Assembly (NCBI GenBank): GCA_022340385.1
Contig: JAJDOB010000164.1
Span: 1-38,508 of the forward strand
Direction of reading: 5' to 3'
DNA length: 38,508 nt
Source: Rhodobacter sp.
Lineage (GTDB): Bacteria > Pseudomonadota > Alphaproteobacteria > Rhodobacterales > Rhodobacteraceae
The notes beneath the pieces are model-generated. The model was not told where the DNA came from. It saw nothing but the letters and a program-made list of their open reading frames with translations, and searched no databases. The translations under genes and the position numbers were made by a program. Below, piece after piece: positions 1 to 9,612 of this stretch (the first letter of the stretch is position 1; each line of letters opens with the position of its first letter).

Positions 1-1
1 G

Positions 2-250
2 CTGTGGGCGCTGTTTGCGGGCCTGCGCAGCCATCAGGCCGCAAAGATTTTCCTGATCATCTTTGGTGCGCTTTATCTGGGCGATGGGGTATTCGGATAT
101 TTCACCGGCTACGGTTATCTCGATTTCGGCATTTTCAATAATGCCAACGAAGGTTTGTCGTTCACCCTGTTCCGGTTTCTCGCCAATGCGCCGCATGTCG
201 CGCTGGGTGGGTTCGCGTTGTTCAGCGGGCTGTTTCTGGATCGAAAATGA
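2..250 (+). CDS. C-terminal part of a small membrane protein (5' end outside window)
   Basis: Open frame from the window edge, LWALFAGLRSHQAAKIFLIIFGALYLGDGVFGYFTGYGYLDFGIFNNANEG..., ending TGA at 248-250; hydrophobic segments. Confidence 0.6.
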   Translation: MWALFAGLRSHQAAKIFLIIFGALYLGDGVFGYFTGYGYLDFGIFNNANEGLSFTLFRFLANAPHVALGGFALFSGLFLDRK

Positions 251-1296
251 TCCGGCGGCTCGGGCGAATAGCTGGCCGCATCCTGTTGGCGGTGCTTGTG
301 GCGCTGCTGCTGCTTGGCGCGCCGGTCGCCTATAACGAAACCCTGTGCCGGGGAAAGCCGGTCGCACAGGACTACACTGCAATCCTGCCCCCGGAACATC
401 GCCGCGCGGAATCGCGCACATTCCTGACCTATCCGGAATGGCACATCGTGCATGCCTATGACGATTATGGCCGTGTCATTCAGGACGGCGACCCGCATGA
501 CTATCGCTATCTGAGTGGCATCAGCGGCTTTTGGTCCTCACTTTGCGCACTTTCCAGAGTCTCGGCACGGCACGGCGGCTTTGACTGGGAGACCAAGCAA
601 ACCATCTACACAATCGGTGTCAGTTTTTCCGTCGAACTGGCGCTGAAGGCGGCCTACGAGGAAACGATTGGCCGGATGTCCACCTGGATCCGGGGCCCGG
701 CGCACAGCCCGCTGGATGACGTGTCTGCGCTACAGGCAGCGGAATACGCCGAATTCCTGCAACAGGTGCCCTGGTATCGTTGGGATTTCGACGCGGATGT
801 CGCAAAGCTTGCCGCCGCCAGCACCGGCAGTTTCCGCGACCGCGAGCGCCGCTTTGCGCTTGGTGTCGAATTTGGCGTCAAGGCCGCCTACGCCCGCGCG
901 ATCGCGGCTGCCGTCGCCAACATCGGCCCCGATGCGCTGACCCTGCGGATGATCGTTCGGGGCGGCTCGGCGCAATCGCTTTCTGCCCATCAAGGGGTCA
1001 CCGTGATCTCGTCCGGCCCACAGACCGAGATCGAGACACCGCGCTACCGCGAACTGACGCATCTGCTGGAACGGCTTGCCGCGGACGGGGTGGATTTCGT
1101 CGAGATTGCGGGCAATGACGACATCATGCTGACCGCCATTTCAAGCCACGACTACCCCGGTGCGCTGTTCAGCTTTGACCGGCAGGGCTACGGCGACCGG
1201 CGGCATCTGATCGCACTGAAAGTCACAGAACTGGCAGACTGGCTGCGTCAGGCTGCCGACAGCGGTCTGCAACTGGAACATATCCATGATTATTAG
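247..1296 (+). CDS. Hypothetical protein with N-terminal membrane anchor/signal
   Basis: 349 aa ORF, ATGA overlap with upstream frame, N-terminal hydrophobic helix (ILLAVLVALLLLGAPVAY). Confidence 0.75.
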   Translation: MIRRLGRIAGRILLAVLVALLLLGAPVAYNETLCRGKPVAQDYTAILPPEHRRAESRTFLTYPEWHIVHAYDDYGRVIQDGDPHDYRYLSGISGFWSSLCALSRVSARHGGFDWETKQTIYTIGVSFSVELALKAAYEETIGRMSTWIRGPAHSPLDDVSALQAAEYAEFLQQVPWYRWDFDADVAKLAAASTGSFRDRERRFALGVEFGVKAAYARAIAAAVANIGPDALTLRMIVRGGSAQSLSAHQGVTVISSGPQTEIETPRYRELTHLLERLAADGVDFVEIAGNDDIMLTAISSHDYPGALFSFDRQGYGDRRHLIALKVTELADWLRQAADSGLQLEHIHDY

Positions 1297-1579
1297 GTGG
1301 GGCGGCGCGCTGTTGGCCGCAGTGCTTGGCTGGATCGCGATCATGGCCGTGGTCATGCGGTTTTCGGATGCCGCGCCCGCCGCGGTGGTGTTTTTCCCGC
1401 CAGAGGGGTTTGTCGCCAGCCTGCCCGAAGACACCACGATCCTGTCCTACACCCGTTACACTCTGACGCTGCAATCCGAACAGACCACCGGCTTTGGCGC
1501 GATCCTGTACCGTTCGGGCGCATGGCTGGTCCTGCCCGCCGGCCTAATCGGATGCCTGCCGCTATCCGGACCAAGGTGA
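1286..1579 (+). CDS. Hypothetical small membrane protein
   Basis: 97 aa ORF overlapping the upstream gene by 11 bp, two hydrophobic segments. Confidence 0.5.
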   Translation: MIIRWGGALLAAVLGWIAIMAVVMRFSDAAPAAVVFFPPEGFVASLPEDTTILSYTRYTLTLQSEQTTGFGAILYRSGAWLVLPAGLIGCLPLSGPR

Positions 1580-1745
1580 TTGCCGGCAAGTCCGGCGGTG
1601 CGCGGACAGGCTCAGGATGTACAAACCCGCTGGACTTACATCAGCGCGCGACCCAACATGCGCTTCAAAAAGACACCGCCGTTACAGAAGCCGCCAGCAG
1701 TAAAGGGTCCGGGATGCGCCTTGTCAGACATCGGGAGATGATCCG

Positions 1746-2717
1746 TTGAGCGGCCCGATCATCTTTGCCTACGCGCTGAATGGCCCGCGTGCCGGCCAGG
1801 CGTTGAGTGGGAGCGACATCAACGAACAGTTGCAAAGTGACGCGCTGGCCTGGGTTCATCTGGATCTGAACCATCCGGACGCCCGCAGCTGGTTACAGGA
1901 AAATCTGACCTATATCGACCACCACGCGCTTGACGCGCTGCTGGCCGAAGAGACCCGCCCGCGCGCCACCGAAATCGCCGGTGGCCTGCTGGTGAACCTG
2001 CGTGGGGTGAACCTGAATGAAGGTGCCGACCCCGAAGACATGGTGTCGATCCGGTTGTGGCTTGATCCGCACCGGATAATCTCTTTGCGCCGCCGCCGGG
2101 TACGCGCGGCCGTTGATATAGAAGAGCGTATTCAGAATGGCACCGGCCCCGAAACCGCCGGCCAGTTCATTGCACTGCTGGTCGAACGGCTGGCGACACG
2201 GGCAGAGCCTGTCCTGCGCGAGATAGACGATGCCGCCGACGCCCTGGAGGAAGACGTCGTTGCCCATGCCAGCCCCGACCTGCGCCGGCCGATCACCGAA
2301 ATCCGTCGCCGCACCATTCAGCTGCGCCGCTATATCGGCCCGCAACGGGACGCGGTGACTGCCATCAGATCCTCTCCGCTGGGCTGGATCGACGACCAGA
2401 ACAGGCGGCGGCTGACCGAAGCGCAGGATCGGCTGACGCGCTATGTCGAGGATCTGGATGCGATCCGCGAGCGCTCGCAGATCGTGAAGGATGAATTGAC
2501 CAATGCGCGTGCCGACCGGCTTAACCGCAACACCTACCTTCTGGGCGTGATTGCCGCGATCTTCCTGCCGTTGGGGTTTTTCACCGGCCTTCTGGGCATC
2601 AATGTCGGCGGCATTCCGGGCACGGACAATCCGGCGGCGTTCTGGATTTTCACCAGCGGGCTGGTTGTGGTGGTGGCGGTTCAGGTGGTGATTTTCCGCC
2701 TGCTGAAATGGTTCTGA
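1746..2717 (+). CDS. zntB: CorA-family divalent cation transporter, ZntB-like
   Basis: 323 aa, TTG start; C-terminal TM pair with FFTGLLGINVGGIPGTDNPAAFW (GxN motif as in ZntB/CorA); terminator immediately follows. Confidence 0.85.
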   Translation: MSGPIIFAYALNGPRAGQALSGSDINEQLQSDALAWVHLDLNHPDARSWLQENLTYIDHHALDALLAEETRPRATEIAGGLLVNLRGVNLNEGADPEDMVSIRLWLDPHRIISLRRRRVRAAVDIEERIQNGTGPETAGQFIALLVERLATRAEPVLREIDDAADALEEDVVAHASPDLRRPITEIRRRTIQLRRYIGPQRDAVTAIRSSPLGWIDDQNRRRLTEAQDRLTRYVEDLDAIRERSQIVKDELTNARADRLNRNTYLLGVIAAIFLPLGFFTGLLGINVGGIPGTDNPAAFWIFTSGLVVVVAVQVVIFRLLKWF

Positions 2718-2744
2718 AGGCCGCCCATCAGGGCGGCCTTTATA
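2717..2744 (+). terminator. Rho-independent terminator of zntB
   Basis: AAGGCCGCCC-ATCA-GGGCGGCCTT perfect 10-bp stem followed by TATAT. Confidence 0.85.
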
Positions 2745-2813
2745 TTGAAATCCTGCGACGGGCACGAATGCCTCGCCGTGTCGCGTTAGGCCGGACCCGT
2801 CAGAAAACCGCCC

Positions 2814-3050
2814 TTATTGCGATTTAAGCAGGATCGACCGGATATGCGCGTCGCGCGAACCGCCATCGTCACCGTTGTGAAGTGCGGCGATCAGTTGCTG
2901 AATCGTCCGGTCGGACAGTTGCGAAAGATCGACATTCGGCGCAGCGCCCTTCAGCTCTGAAAAATACGCGCCGCCGGGGTTGGTCATGGCCGAGGCCGCG
3001 CCGGTTGTTGCGGCGATTGCGATAGCGGTGATTGCGATAAAACGTTTCAT
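2814..3050 (-). CDS. Small exported hypothetical protein
   Basis: MKRFIAITAIAIAATTGAASAMTNPGG...; classic signal peptide with AxA-like site; 78 aa. Confidence 0.6.
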   Translation of the reverse strand: MKRFIAITAIAIAATTGAASAMTNPGGAYFSELKGAAPNVDLSQLSDRTIQQLIAALHNGDDGGSRDAHIRSILLKSQ

Positions 3051-3542
3051 TTCTTGTTCCTTTTGGGTTTGCGGGTTGTTGTTTCCGCCGGCTTCCTGTG
3101 CCGACACCAGACAACCTAGGAGCACCAATTGCGGGTTCAAAATCACGATATGGGACACGGGAAATCACATGAAATTGGGGTTGAAGATCCCGGGAATGAC
3201 CAGTCATTCCCTGACATTCACCGTCAGAAGCGCCGGTTCGGCATTCTCTCAACAAAGCGTTGAATCGACCGCTGTGCCGGCTGCTCCGGAACATGCGAGC
3301 GGGTTGTGAGATCGGGTCTCGGACCGGGCCAATTTTTTTTTGCAAGCTCACAATTCTGTGCGGCCGATGCGGCTTGCCGGTCGCGGCCTCGCGACCGACC
3401 GCCGGATTGTGCTCCCGTTCCTGTGCACCGGCAGGGTTTCACACAGTCGAATCGTCGAGGCGGCCCGCGCAAATGACCGACCCCGTCGTCAAAACCCCAC
3501 TTGATTCTGCGCGTCACCTGCCTTACCCCGGCACTTGGCTTT

Positions 3543-3618
3543 AGGGGTTTAGCTCAGTTGGTAGAGCATCGGTCTCCAAAACCGAGGGTCGTGGGTTCGA
3601 GTCCCTCAGCCCCTGCCA
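3543..3618 (+). tRNA. tRNA-Trp (CCA anticodon), CCA end encoded
   Basis: AGGGGTT...AGCCCCT acceptor stem, anticodon loop CTCCAAA, T-loop GGTTCGAGTCC, terminal GCCA. Confidence 0.95.
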
Positions 3619-3806
3619 AAGCCACGATAACACTCATGGGTTGGCGCGAAGCGCGACCTGCCGCTAATTTCACCCGAAATGATCCGGAAATTGCCCGCTG
3701 TGTGACAGCGCCGCAGGCAGGCCGCTGAGTCGTATCACTGCGGCGCGGTTTGTCGGGATGTTTGCCACCAAGGTCATTGCACTGGCTTGACGAACGGGCC
3801 GCATAT

Positions 3807-4589
3807 ATGACAATTTCAACTAGAAGTATGATGAGAAACCCGAATTCGGAACTGGTCGTGCATGAAATGAGATCAAGGCGCGGTCATATGGTTACCGATC
3901 TGGCGGACAAGCTTCGTCGCCAGATTTCGGGCGGCGAATATGTACCCGGCGACCGGTTGCCCAGCGAGGCCGAACTCTGCAAGACCCACGGTGTAAGCCG
4001 CACCGTTGTCCGCGAGGCGATTGCGTCGCTGAGAGCGGATGATCTTGTCGAGCCGCGCCAGGGTTCGGGTGTTTACGTGCTGCAGCCAAAACCTGTGGTC
4101 ACAGCCCCGTTCAGCGATGTCGATTACGACCGGATATCCTCGGTTGTCGAACTTCTGGAACTACGGATGGCAGTCGAGGCCGAGGCAGCCGCGCTTGCGG
4201 CGGCGCGGCGTTCGCCTGCCCAGGAAGAACAGATCGTCCATGCGCTTCGGGCCTTCGTATTGCAAGTTCGTGAACATCTGCCGACATCCGAGGCCGATTT
4301 CGCCCTGCACCTTGCCATTGCCGAGGCGTCCAACAATTCCCGGATTGTCGAGTTTCTGCGCCTGCTTGGCGTCAATTCGATTCCGCGCCAGGCGCTTCGG
4401 CCAAGTGGTACGGGGCAGAAGGTCGATGACGCCTACCTGACGCTGATCATCGGAGAGCATGAGAAGATCGTCGACGCGATTCTCGATGGAAGTCCGGGTG
4501 AGGCACGCCAGAAGATGCGCACACATCTTGAGGGCAGCCTGTCGCGGTATCGAAAACTGCTGCGCAGCAGCGGTGCCGAAGGGGCGTGA
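3807..4589 (+). CDS. GntR-family (FadR/FCD subfamily) transcriptional regulator
   Basis: wHTH LADKLRRQISGGEYVPGDRLPSEAELCKTHGVSRTVVREAIASLRADDLVEPRQGSGVYV followed by an FCD-like domain. Confidence 0.9.
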   Translation: MTISTRSMMRNPNSELVVHEMRSRRGHMVTDLADKLRRQISGGEYVPGDRLPSEAELCKTHGVSRTVVREAIASLRADDLVEPRQGSGVYVLQPKPVVTAPFSDVDYDRISSVVELLELRMAVEAEAAALAAARRSPAQEEQIVHALRAFVLQVREHLPTSEADFALHLAIAEASNNSRIVEFLRLLGVNSIPRQALRPSGTGQKVDDAYLTLIIGEHEKIVDAILDGSPGEARQKMRTHLEGSLSRYRKLLRSSGAEGA

Positions 4590-4647
4590 CACGGCCACAG
4601 TTGGTGGCGATCGTGACTGGATGTCCCTGACCTTGCTGCAATCGCGA

Positions 4648-5565
<918 letters not shown>

Positions 5566-5604
5566 TCACATATATCAGATTTCTGTTCTCATATTGTCGA
5601 ATGG

Positions 5605-5639
5605 ACTGTCAATAATTTATCATACAAGTTTGTGACAGT
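5605..5639 (-). promoter_or_regulatory. AT-rich promoter/operator region upstream of kdgD with inverted repeat
   Basis: ACTGTCA-N21-TGACAGT arms at 5605-5611 and 5633-5639; the only AT-rich stretch in the block, between udh and kdgD. Confidence 0.4.
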
Positions 5640-5673
5640 TTTCCATTTTCCGCCCGACGCGCTGGCAGTGCGG

Positions 5674-6468
5674 TCAGGATTCGTGGATGCCGTCGCCGGC
5701 GAATGCGCCGCCCTGATAGACCGCATTTACGTCATCGCCTGCCGGTGGTTCCATCTGACCGTCGATCTTGGCGCGAAACATTTCGGCGTTGTCCTTTGGG
5801 TTCCAGCCCAGATACGCGACTTCGCGATTGTCCCACCACGACGCGCTGTTGGCCGATGCGCCGTAGATGATCGGGCAACCAAGACGGGGAACGGAAAAGA
5901 TCCGCTCGATCAACTGGACGAAATCGTCATAGCTCATCCAGGTCGACAGCATCCGGTGATTCCTTGGTTCGGGAAAACAGGATCCGATCCGCACGCAGGC
6001 CGTTTCGATGCCGAACTTGTCGTAGTACAGGCTGGCCAGCGCCTCGCCAAAGACCTTGGACACACCATAAAGCCCGTCCGGCCGCGGCACCGAATTGGCA
6101 TCCAGGCGCTGGGTCTGCTTGTAGAATCCGATGGCGTGGTTCGAACTGGCATAGACGATACGCGGATTGCCGTTCTTGCGAGCCGCCTCGTACAGGTTGA
6201 ACATCCCGTCGATATTGGCCGTGCGGATCACATCCCAGGGCGCTTCTGTCGATTGCCCGCCCATGTGAATGATACCGTCGCAGCCCTCGACCAGTTTCTC
6301 GACCGCCGCCTTGTCGCCAAGATCGCACAGCACGATTTCCTCGTTGGCGGCGGGTGCCCCCATGTCGCGGCGGGCCGACAGGCGCAGGATGTCGGCCATA
6401 TGCCTCAACCGTTCGCGGCAGACAGAGCCGAGACCGCCATTTGCGCCGGTGATCAGAAGTCTTTTCAT
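5674..6468 (-). CDS. udh: Uronate dehydrogenase (NAD-dependent epimerase/SDR-extended family)
   Basis: MKRLLITGANGGLGSVCRERL, YGVSKVFGEALASLYYDKFGIETACVRIGSCFPEPRN; next to kdgD. Confidence 0.88.
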   Translation of the reverse strand: MKRLLITGANGGLGSVCRERLRHMADILRLSARRDMGAPAANEEIVLCDLGDKAAVEKLVEGCDGIIHMGGQSTEAPWDVIRTANIDGMFNLYEAARKNGNPRIVYASSNHAIGFYKQTQRLDANSVPRPDGLYGVSKVFGEALASLYYDKFGIETACVRIGSCFPEPRNHRMLSTWMSYDDFVQLIERIFSVPRLGCPIIYGASANSASWWDNREVAYLGWNPKDNAEMFRAKIDGQMEPPAGDDVNAVYQGGAFAGDGIHES

Positions 6469-6488
6469 TTGGTCGTCCTTTTCTTTCA

Positions 6489-7355
6489 CTAGGTCTGGCT
6501 GACAAAGCGGTTCAGAAATTTCAGCACCGCCTCGCGCATTTCGGGTGTTTCAAGGTGTCCCGTTTGAGGGGACAGGAATGTTTCCAGCCCGTTGCCACGG
6601 GCGTAGGCCACCCGCACCCGTTCAAGTGCGGGGTCGCGGGCCGGGGCCGGGGTCAGATGGTCCGCCGCACCGTGTGCGATGAATTGCGCGCGGGGCGCGA
6701 TCAACACGGCCACGTCGCCGGTATCGGCATGGTTCAGAAAGCCGGGAACGGTCAGGTAATCGCCATGCCGCGCATGGGTTCCGCTGGCGATCAGCGGGTC
6801 GATATCTGCCAGCATACATAGCTGTATACAGCCAGCAACCCCGGGCACCATCGCCGCCACCCACATCGCCAGCGCGGCACCCATCGACATGCCCAGCGTG
6901 ACGATGCGGGTCGGGTCGATATCGGGCTGCTGCTGAAGCCAGCCAAACGCGGAAAGCTGGTCCTTCAGCATTCGGGCGAACAATGGCTGGCCGCGCCAAA
7001 GTGCGGCCTTGGCCAGCGCGCTTTCGCTGCCTTCGGACCTGCGGTCGCCAAACCCCGGCATGTCAATGCACAACACCGCAAATCCGGCAGCGACAAGGTC
7101 GGGCGCATAGGGGGCTGCAAGCCAGCGCGCGCCCTCGGTCAGTTCGCGGCGGCCAAGGTCGTATTCGCCGCCATGCGCATGGCAATACAGCACCGCCGGA
7201 AACGGCCCGCTGCCCGGCGGTTTCAGATAAGCGGCGGGTAATCCGTCAAGCCGCAGCGCACCAGTCGACCCTTCGCCTACTGCCGCGGGGACGCTGTCGG
7301 GCAACGCCAGAAGCGCGCGCAACCGTCGGCGCAAGGTTTCATCCGGTCCGGTCAT
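6489..7355 (-). CDS. Alpha/beta hydrolase (dienelactone-hydrolase/acetyl-xylan-esterase-like)
   Basis: PAVLYCHAHGGEYDLGRREL, nucleophile elbow GMSMGAA, C-terminal TGHLE histidine. Confidence 0.75.
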   Translation of the reverse strand: MTGPDETLRRRLRALLALPDSVPAAVGEGSTGALRLDGLPAAYLKPPGSGPFPAVLYCHAHGGEYDLGRRELTEGARWLAAPYAPDLVAAGFAVLCIDMPGFGDRRSEGSESALAKAALWRGQPLFARMLKDQLSAFGWLQQQPDIDPTRIVTLGMSMGAALAMWVAAMVPGVAGCIQLCMLADIDPLIASGTHARHGDYLTVPGFLNHADTGDVAVLIAPRAQFIAHGAADHLTPAPARDPALERVRVAYARGNGLETFLSPQTGHLETPEMREAVLKFLNRFVSQT

Positions 7356-8534
7356 CTAGACATACCAGGTCGAGCCGTCCGGACGTGTCGGAACCTTGCG
7401 TTCCCAATGGATATAACGGTCTGTTTTCAGATATTCCTCGTCGATCTCGACGCCCCAGCCGGGGCGATCAGGCCGCAGTTCAAGATAGCCGTCCCTTGGC
7501 AGGTAGGGGTCGAGGACATAGGCCGCCGAATCCTCTTCGGCCTGCATCCCGTCGGAATGATAGGCGGCCCCGGTCGGCAGCCGGTATTCGAGGATCTTGA
7601 AGTTCGGGCAAGCCGCCGAGAAGTGCAGGTTGATCGCGGTTGCAAGCGGCCCCATGGGGTTATGCGGCGCGACGGTGACATAATGCGCCTCGGCGATAGC
7701 GGCGATCTTGCGCATTTCCAGCAGCCCGCCGACAGCGCAGATGTCGGGTTGAATAATGTCGGCCCCCGCCACCTGCAGAAGCCGCAGAAACTCGAACCGG
7801 GAATACAGGCTTTCGCCGGTCGCCAGCGGGACGTGCAACTGTGCCTTCAGCCGGCCCCAGGCGTCGATGTTTTCCGGGCGAATCGGTTCCTCGTAAAACA
7901 GCGGGTGAAACTGGCCAAGGACATTGCCCAGCTCGACCGCTTGCCAGGGTTCGAACAGTTTTGCATGGGCGTCGAACGCGAATTCCAGATCGGGGCAAAG
8001 GTCGCTGAGGTCCTCGACCCAGTCGCCGGTCGATTTCAGCACCTTCCCCCAGGGGTTGTCGTGAATATCTATCCGGTAGGGCGACAGCTTGAACGCATCC
8101 AGGCCATAGCCGTCCTTCATCGCTGCGCAATAGTCGCGTGTGGTTTCAGCCTCGGGCGCGGAATATACACCAAGATAAACCCGCACCCGGTCGCGCACAT
8201 GTCCCCCCAGCAGCATGTAGACCGGCAGGTTCACCGCCTTGGCGGAAATATCCCACAGCGCATGGTCGATGGCCGCAATCGCGGCCAGCCCCAGAGCGCC
8301 GGGCGGAAAGCGCGACTGCTGCAAAAGCTTCAGGATCAGGCGCTCGATCCGACGCGGATCTTCACCGGTGATCTGCAGGAACAGGTAGTCCAGCAGCGGC
8401 GGCAGGGCGCGGTCGGGGCCGTGATTGTAACACTCGCCCCAACCGGTGATGCCCTCGTCGGTGTCAATTGCCACGATTACGCGCGGACGGTCACGGTCGC
8501 ATGTCATGAAGCTGCGAAGTCCGGTTATCTTCAT
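7356..8534 (-). CDS. Enolase-superfamily (MR/MLE) sugar-acid dehydratase, D-galactonate dehydratase (DgoD)-like
   Basis: FKLSPYR, AFDAHAK, FYEEPI, ATGESLYSRFEF, VAPHNPMGPLATA pattern resembles the DgoD group. Confidence 0.75.
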   Translation of the reverse strand: MKITGLRSFMTCDRDRPRVIVAIDTDEGITGWGECYNHGPDRALPPLLDYLFLQITGEDPRRIERLILKLLQQSRFPPGALGLAAIAAIDHALWDISAKAVNLPVYMLLGGHVRDRVRVYLGVYSAPEAETTRDYCAAMKDGYGLDAFKLSPYRIDIHDNPWGKVLKSTGDWVEDLSDLCPDLEFAFDAHAKLFEPWQAVELGNVLGQFHPLFYEEPIRPENIDAWGRLKAQLHVPLATGESLYSRFEFLRLLQVAGADIIQPDICAVGGLLEMRKIAAIAEAHYVTVAPHNPMGPLATAINLHFSAACPNFKILEYRLPTGAAYHSDGMQAEEDSAAYVLDPYLPRDGYLELRPDRPGWGVEIDEEYLKTDRYIHWERKVPTRPDGSTWYV

Positions 8535-8538
8535 TGTC

Positions 8539-9420
8539 TCACCCCGCGAAACGGGTCTGTGCGACCCCTTTGATCCCCAGACCGGACACCGCGAAAAGGC
8601 TGCCCGCCTCTGGCTGTCTGGCCTCGCTGCCGGGGGTCAGACCGACGCCAAGCGAGGTGACGAACAGAATATCCAGATCCGGCCCGCCGAACATCGGCTT
8701 GCTGGGCTTTTCGACCGGCATGTCAACCGTCATGATGACCTTGCCCTCGGGCGATATCCGGTACAGCTGCCAGCCGTCGATACCTGCCTGCCAGTAACAA
8801 CCATCGGCATCGACCGTGCCGCCATCTGGGCGGCCCGGCAGGACGCCGGTATCAAGGAACACGCGCGGCGCGCCCGGTGTGCCGGTCCCGGCGTCATAGT
8901 CGCAGACCCAGATCGTGCGCACCGCCGCGTTGCTGTCGGAAAAATACATGCGGGCCCCGTCGGGCGAAAAGGCCAGACCGTTGGTGGTAAAGATGCCGCC
9001 CTTCCACAGGGTCACACTGAAATCCGGGTCAAGCCGGTAAAAGCTGCCCAAAGCCTCTGGTGGGCCGCCATCCTTCATGCTGCCGGCCCAGAATCGACCC
9101 CTGGTATCGGTCGCACCGTCATTGAAACGGTTTTGTTCAAGATGCGCCTCGGGGTCGGACAGGGGCTTGCGCTGGCCCGTCGCCGGATCGAACAGCCAGA
9201 AGCCCGATTTCGTCGCCAGAACCAGACCGCCGGATTCGCGCACCGCAAGGCACCCGACGGGTTCGCCATAATCGATGCTGCTGTTTTCCCCGGTGGCGGG
9301 ATCATGGCGATGAATAAGTCCGGCGGGGATATCGACCCACCACAGAACCTGATCGCGATCGTCCCAGAAAGCGCCCTCGCCGACCTTGCTTCGTGTTCTT
9401 GCCACGCATTCGATTCGCAT
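8539..9420 (-). CDS. SMP-30/gluconolactonase/LRE-family lactonase (regucalcin-like)
   Basis: VGEGAFWDDRDQVLWWVDI, NDGATDTRGRFWAGSM, TNGLAFSPDGARMYFSDS, RPDGGTVDADGCYW. Confidence 0.88.
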   Translation of the reverse strand: MRIECVARTRSKVGEGAFWDDRDQVLWWVDIPAGLIHRHDPATGENSSIDYGEPVGCLAVRESGGLVLATKSGFWLFDPATGQRKPLSDPEAHLEQNRFNDGATDTRGRFWAGSMKDGGPPEALGSFYRLDPDFSVTLWKGGIFTTNGLAFSPDGARMYFSDSNAAVRTIWVCDYDAGTGTPGAPRVFLDTGVLPGRPDGGTVDADGCYWQAGIDGWQLYRISPEGKVIMTVDMPVEKPSKPMFGGPDLDILFVTSLGVGLTPGSEARQPEAGSLFAVSGLGIKGVAQTRFAG

Positions 9421-9535
9421 GTGTCCCTCATCTGTTCCGGCCGCTTCGAAACCGTCGGCCTGCCCGGTCGCGATCCGGGCGGCGCACGGCGAATCTACCG
9501 GGTTCCAGCTTATAAGACAAGTTGGGTAAATTCAT

Positions 9536-9564
9536 TTGACTAATTTGGACGTTGCCTGATAACC
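9536..9564 (+). promoter_or_regulatory. Putative sigma70-type promoter of the ABC/dehydratase operon
   Basis: TTGACT-17 bp-ATAACC upstream of the SBP gene. Confidence 0.4.
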
Positions 9565-9612
9565 TTTTGGGTGAAGCGATTTGCGCGCTTCAAATCTAGG
9601 GAGGAATAATCA

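Noticed and set aside
2570-2620. GIN rather than GMN motif in the CorA-like transporter
   Set aside because: GxN variants are normal in the ZntB branch; not unusual enough for a finding
3331-3343. T-rich run (CCAATTTTTTTTTGC), possible terminator or sRNA end
   Set aside because: Preceding stem (GGTC-TCG-GACC) is only 4 bp and there is no associated upstream gene on the plus strand
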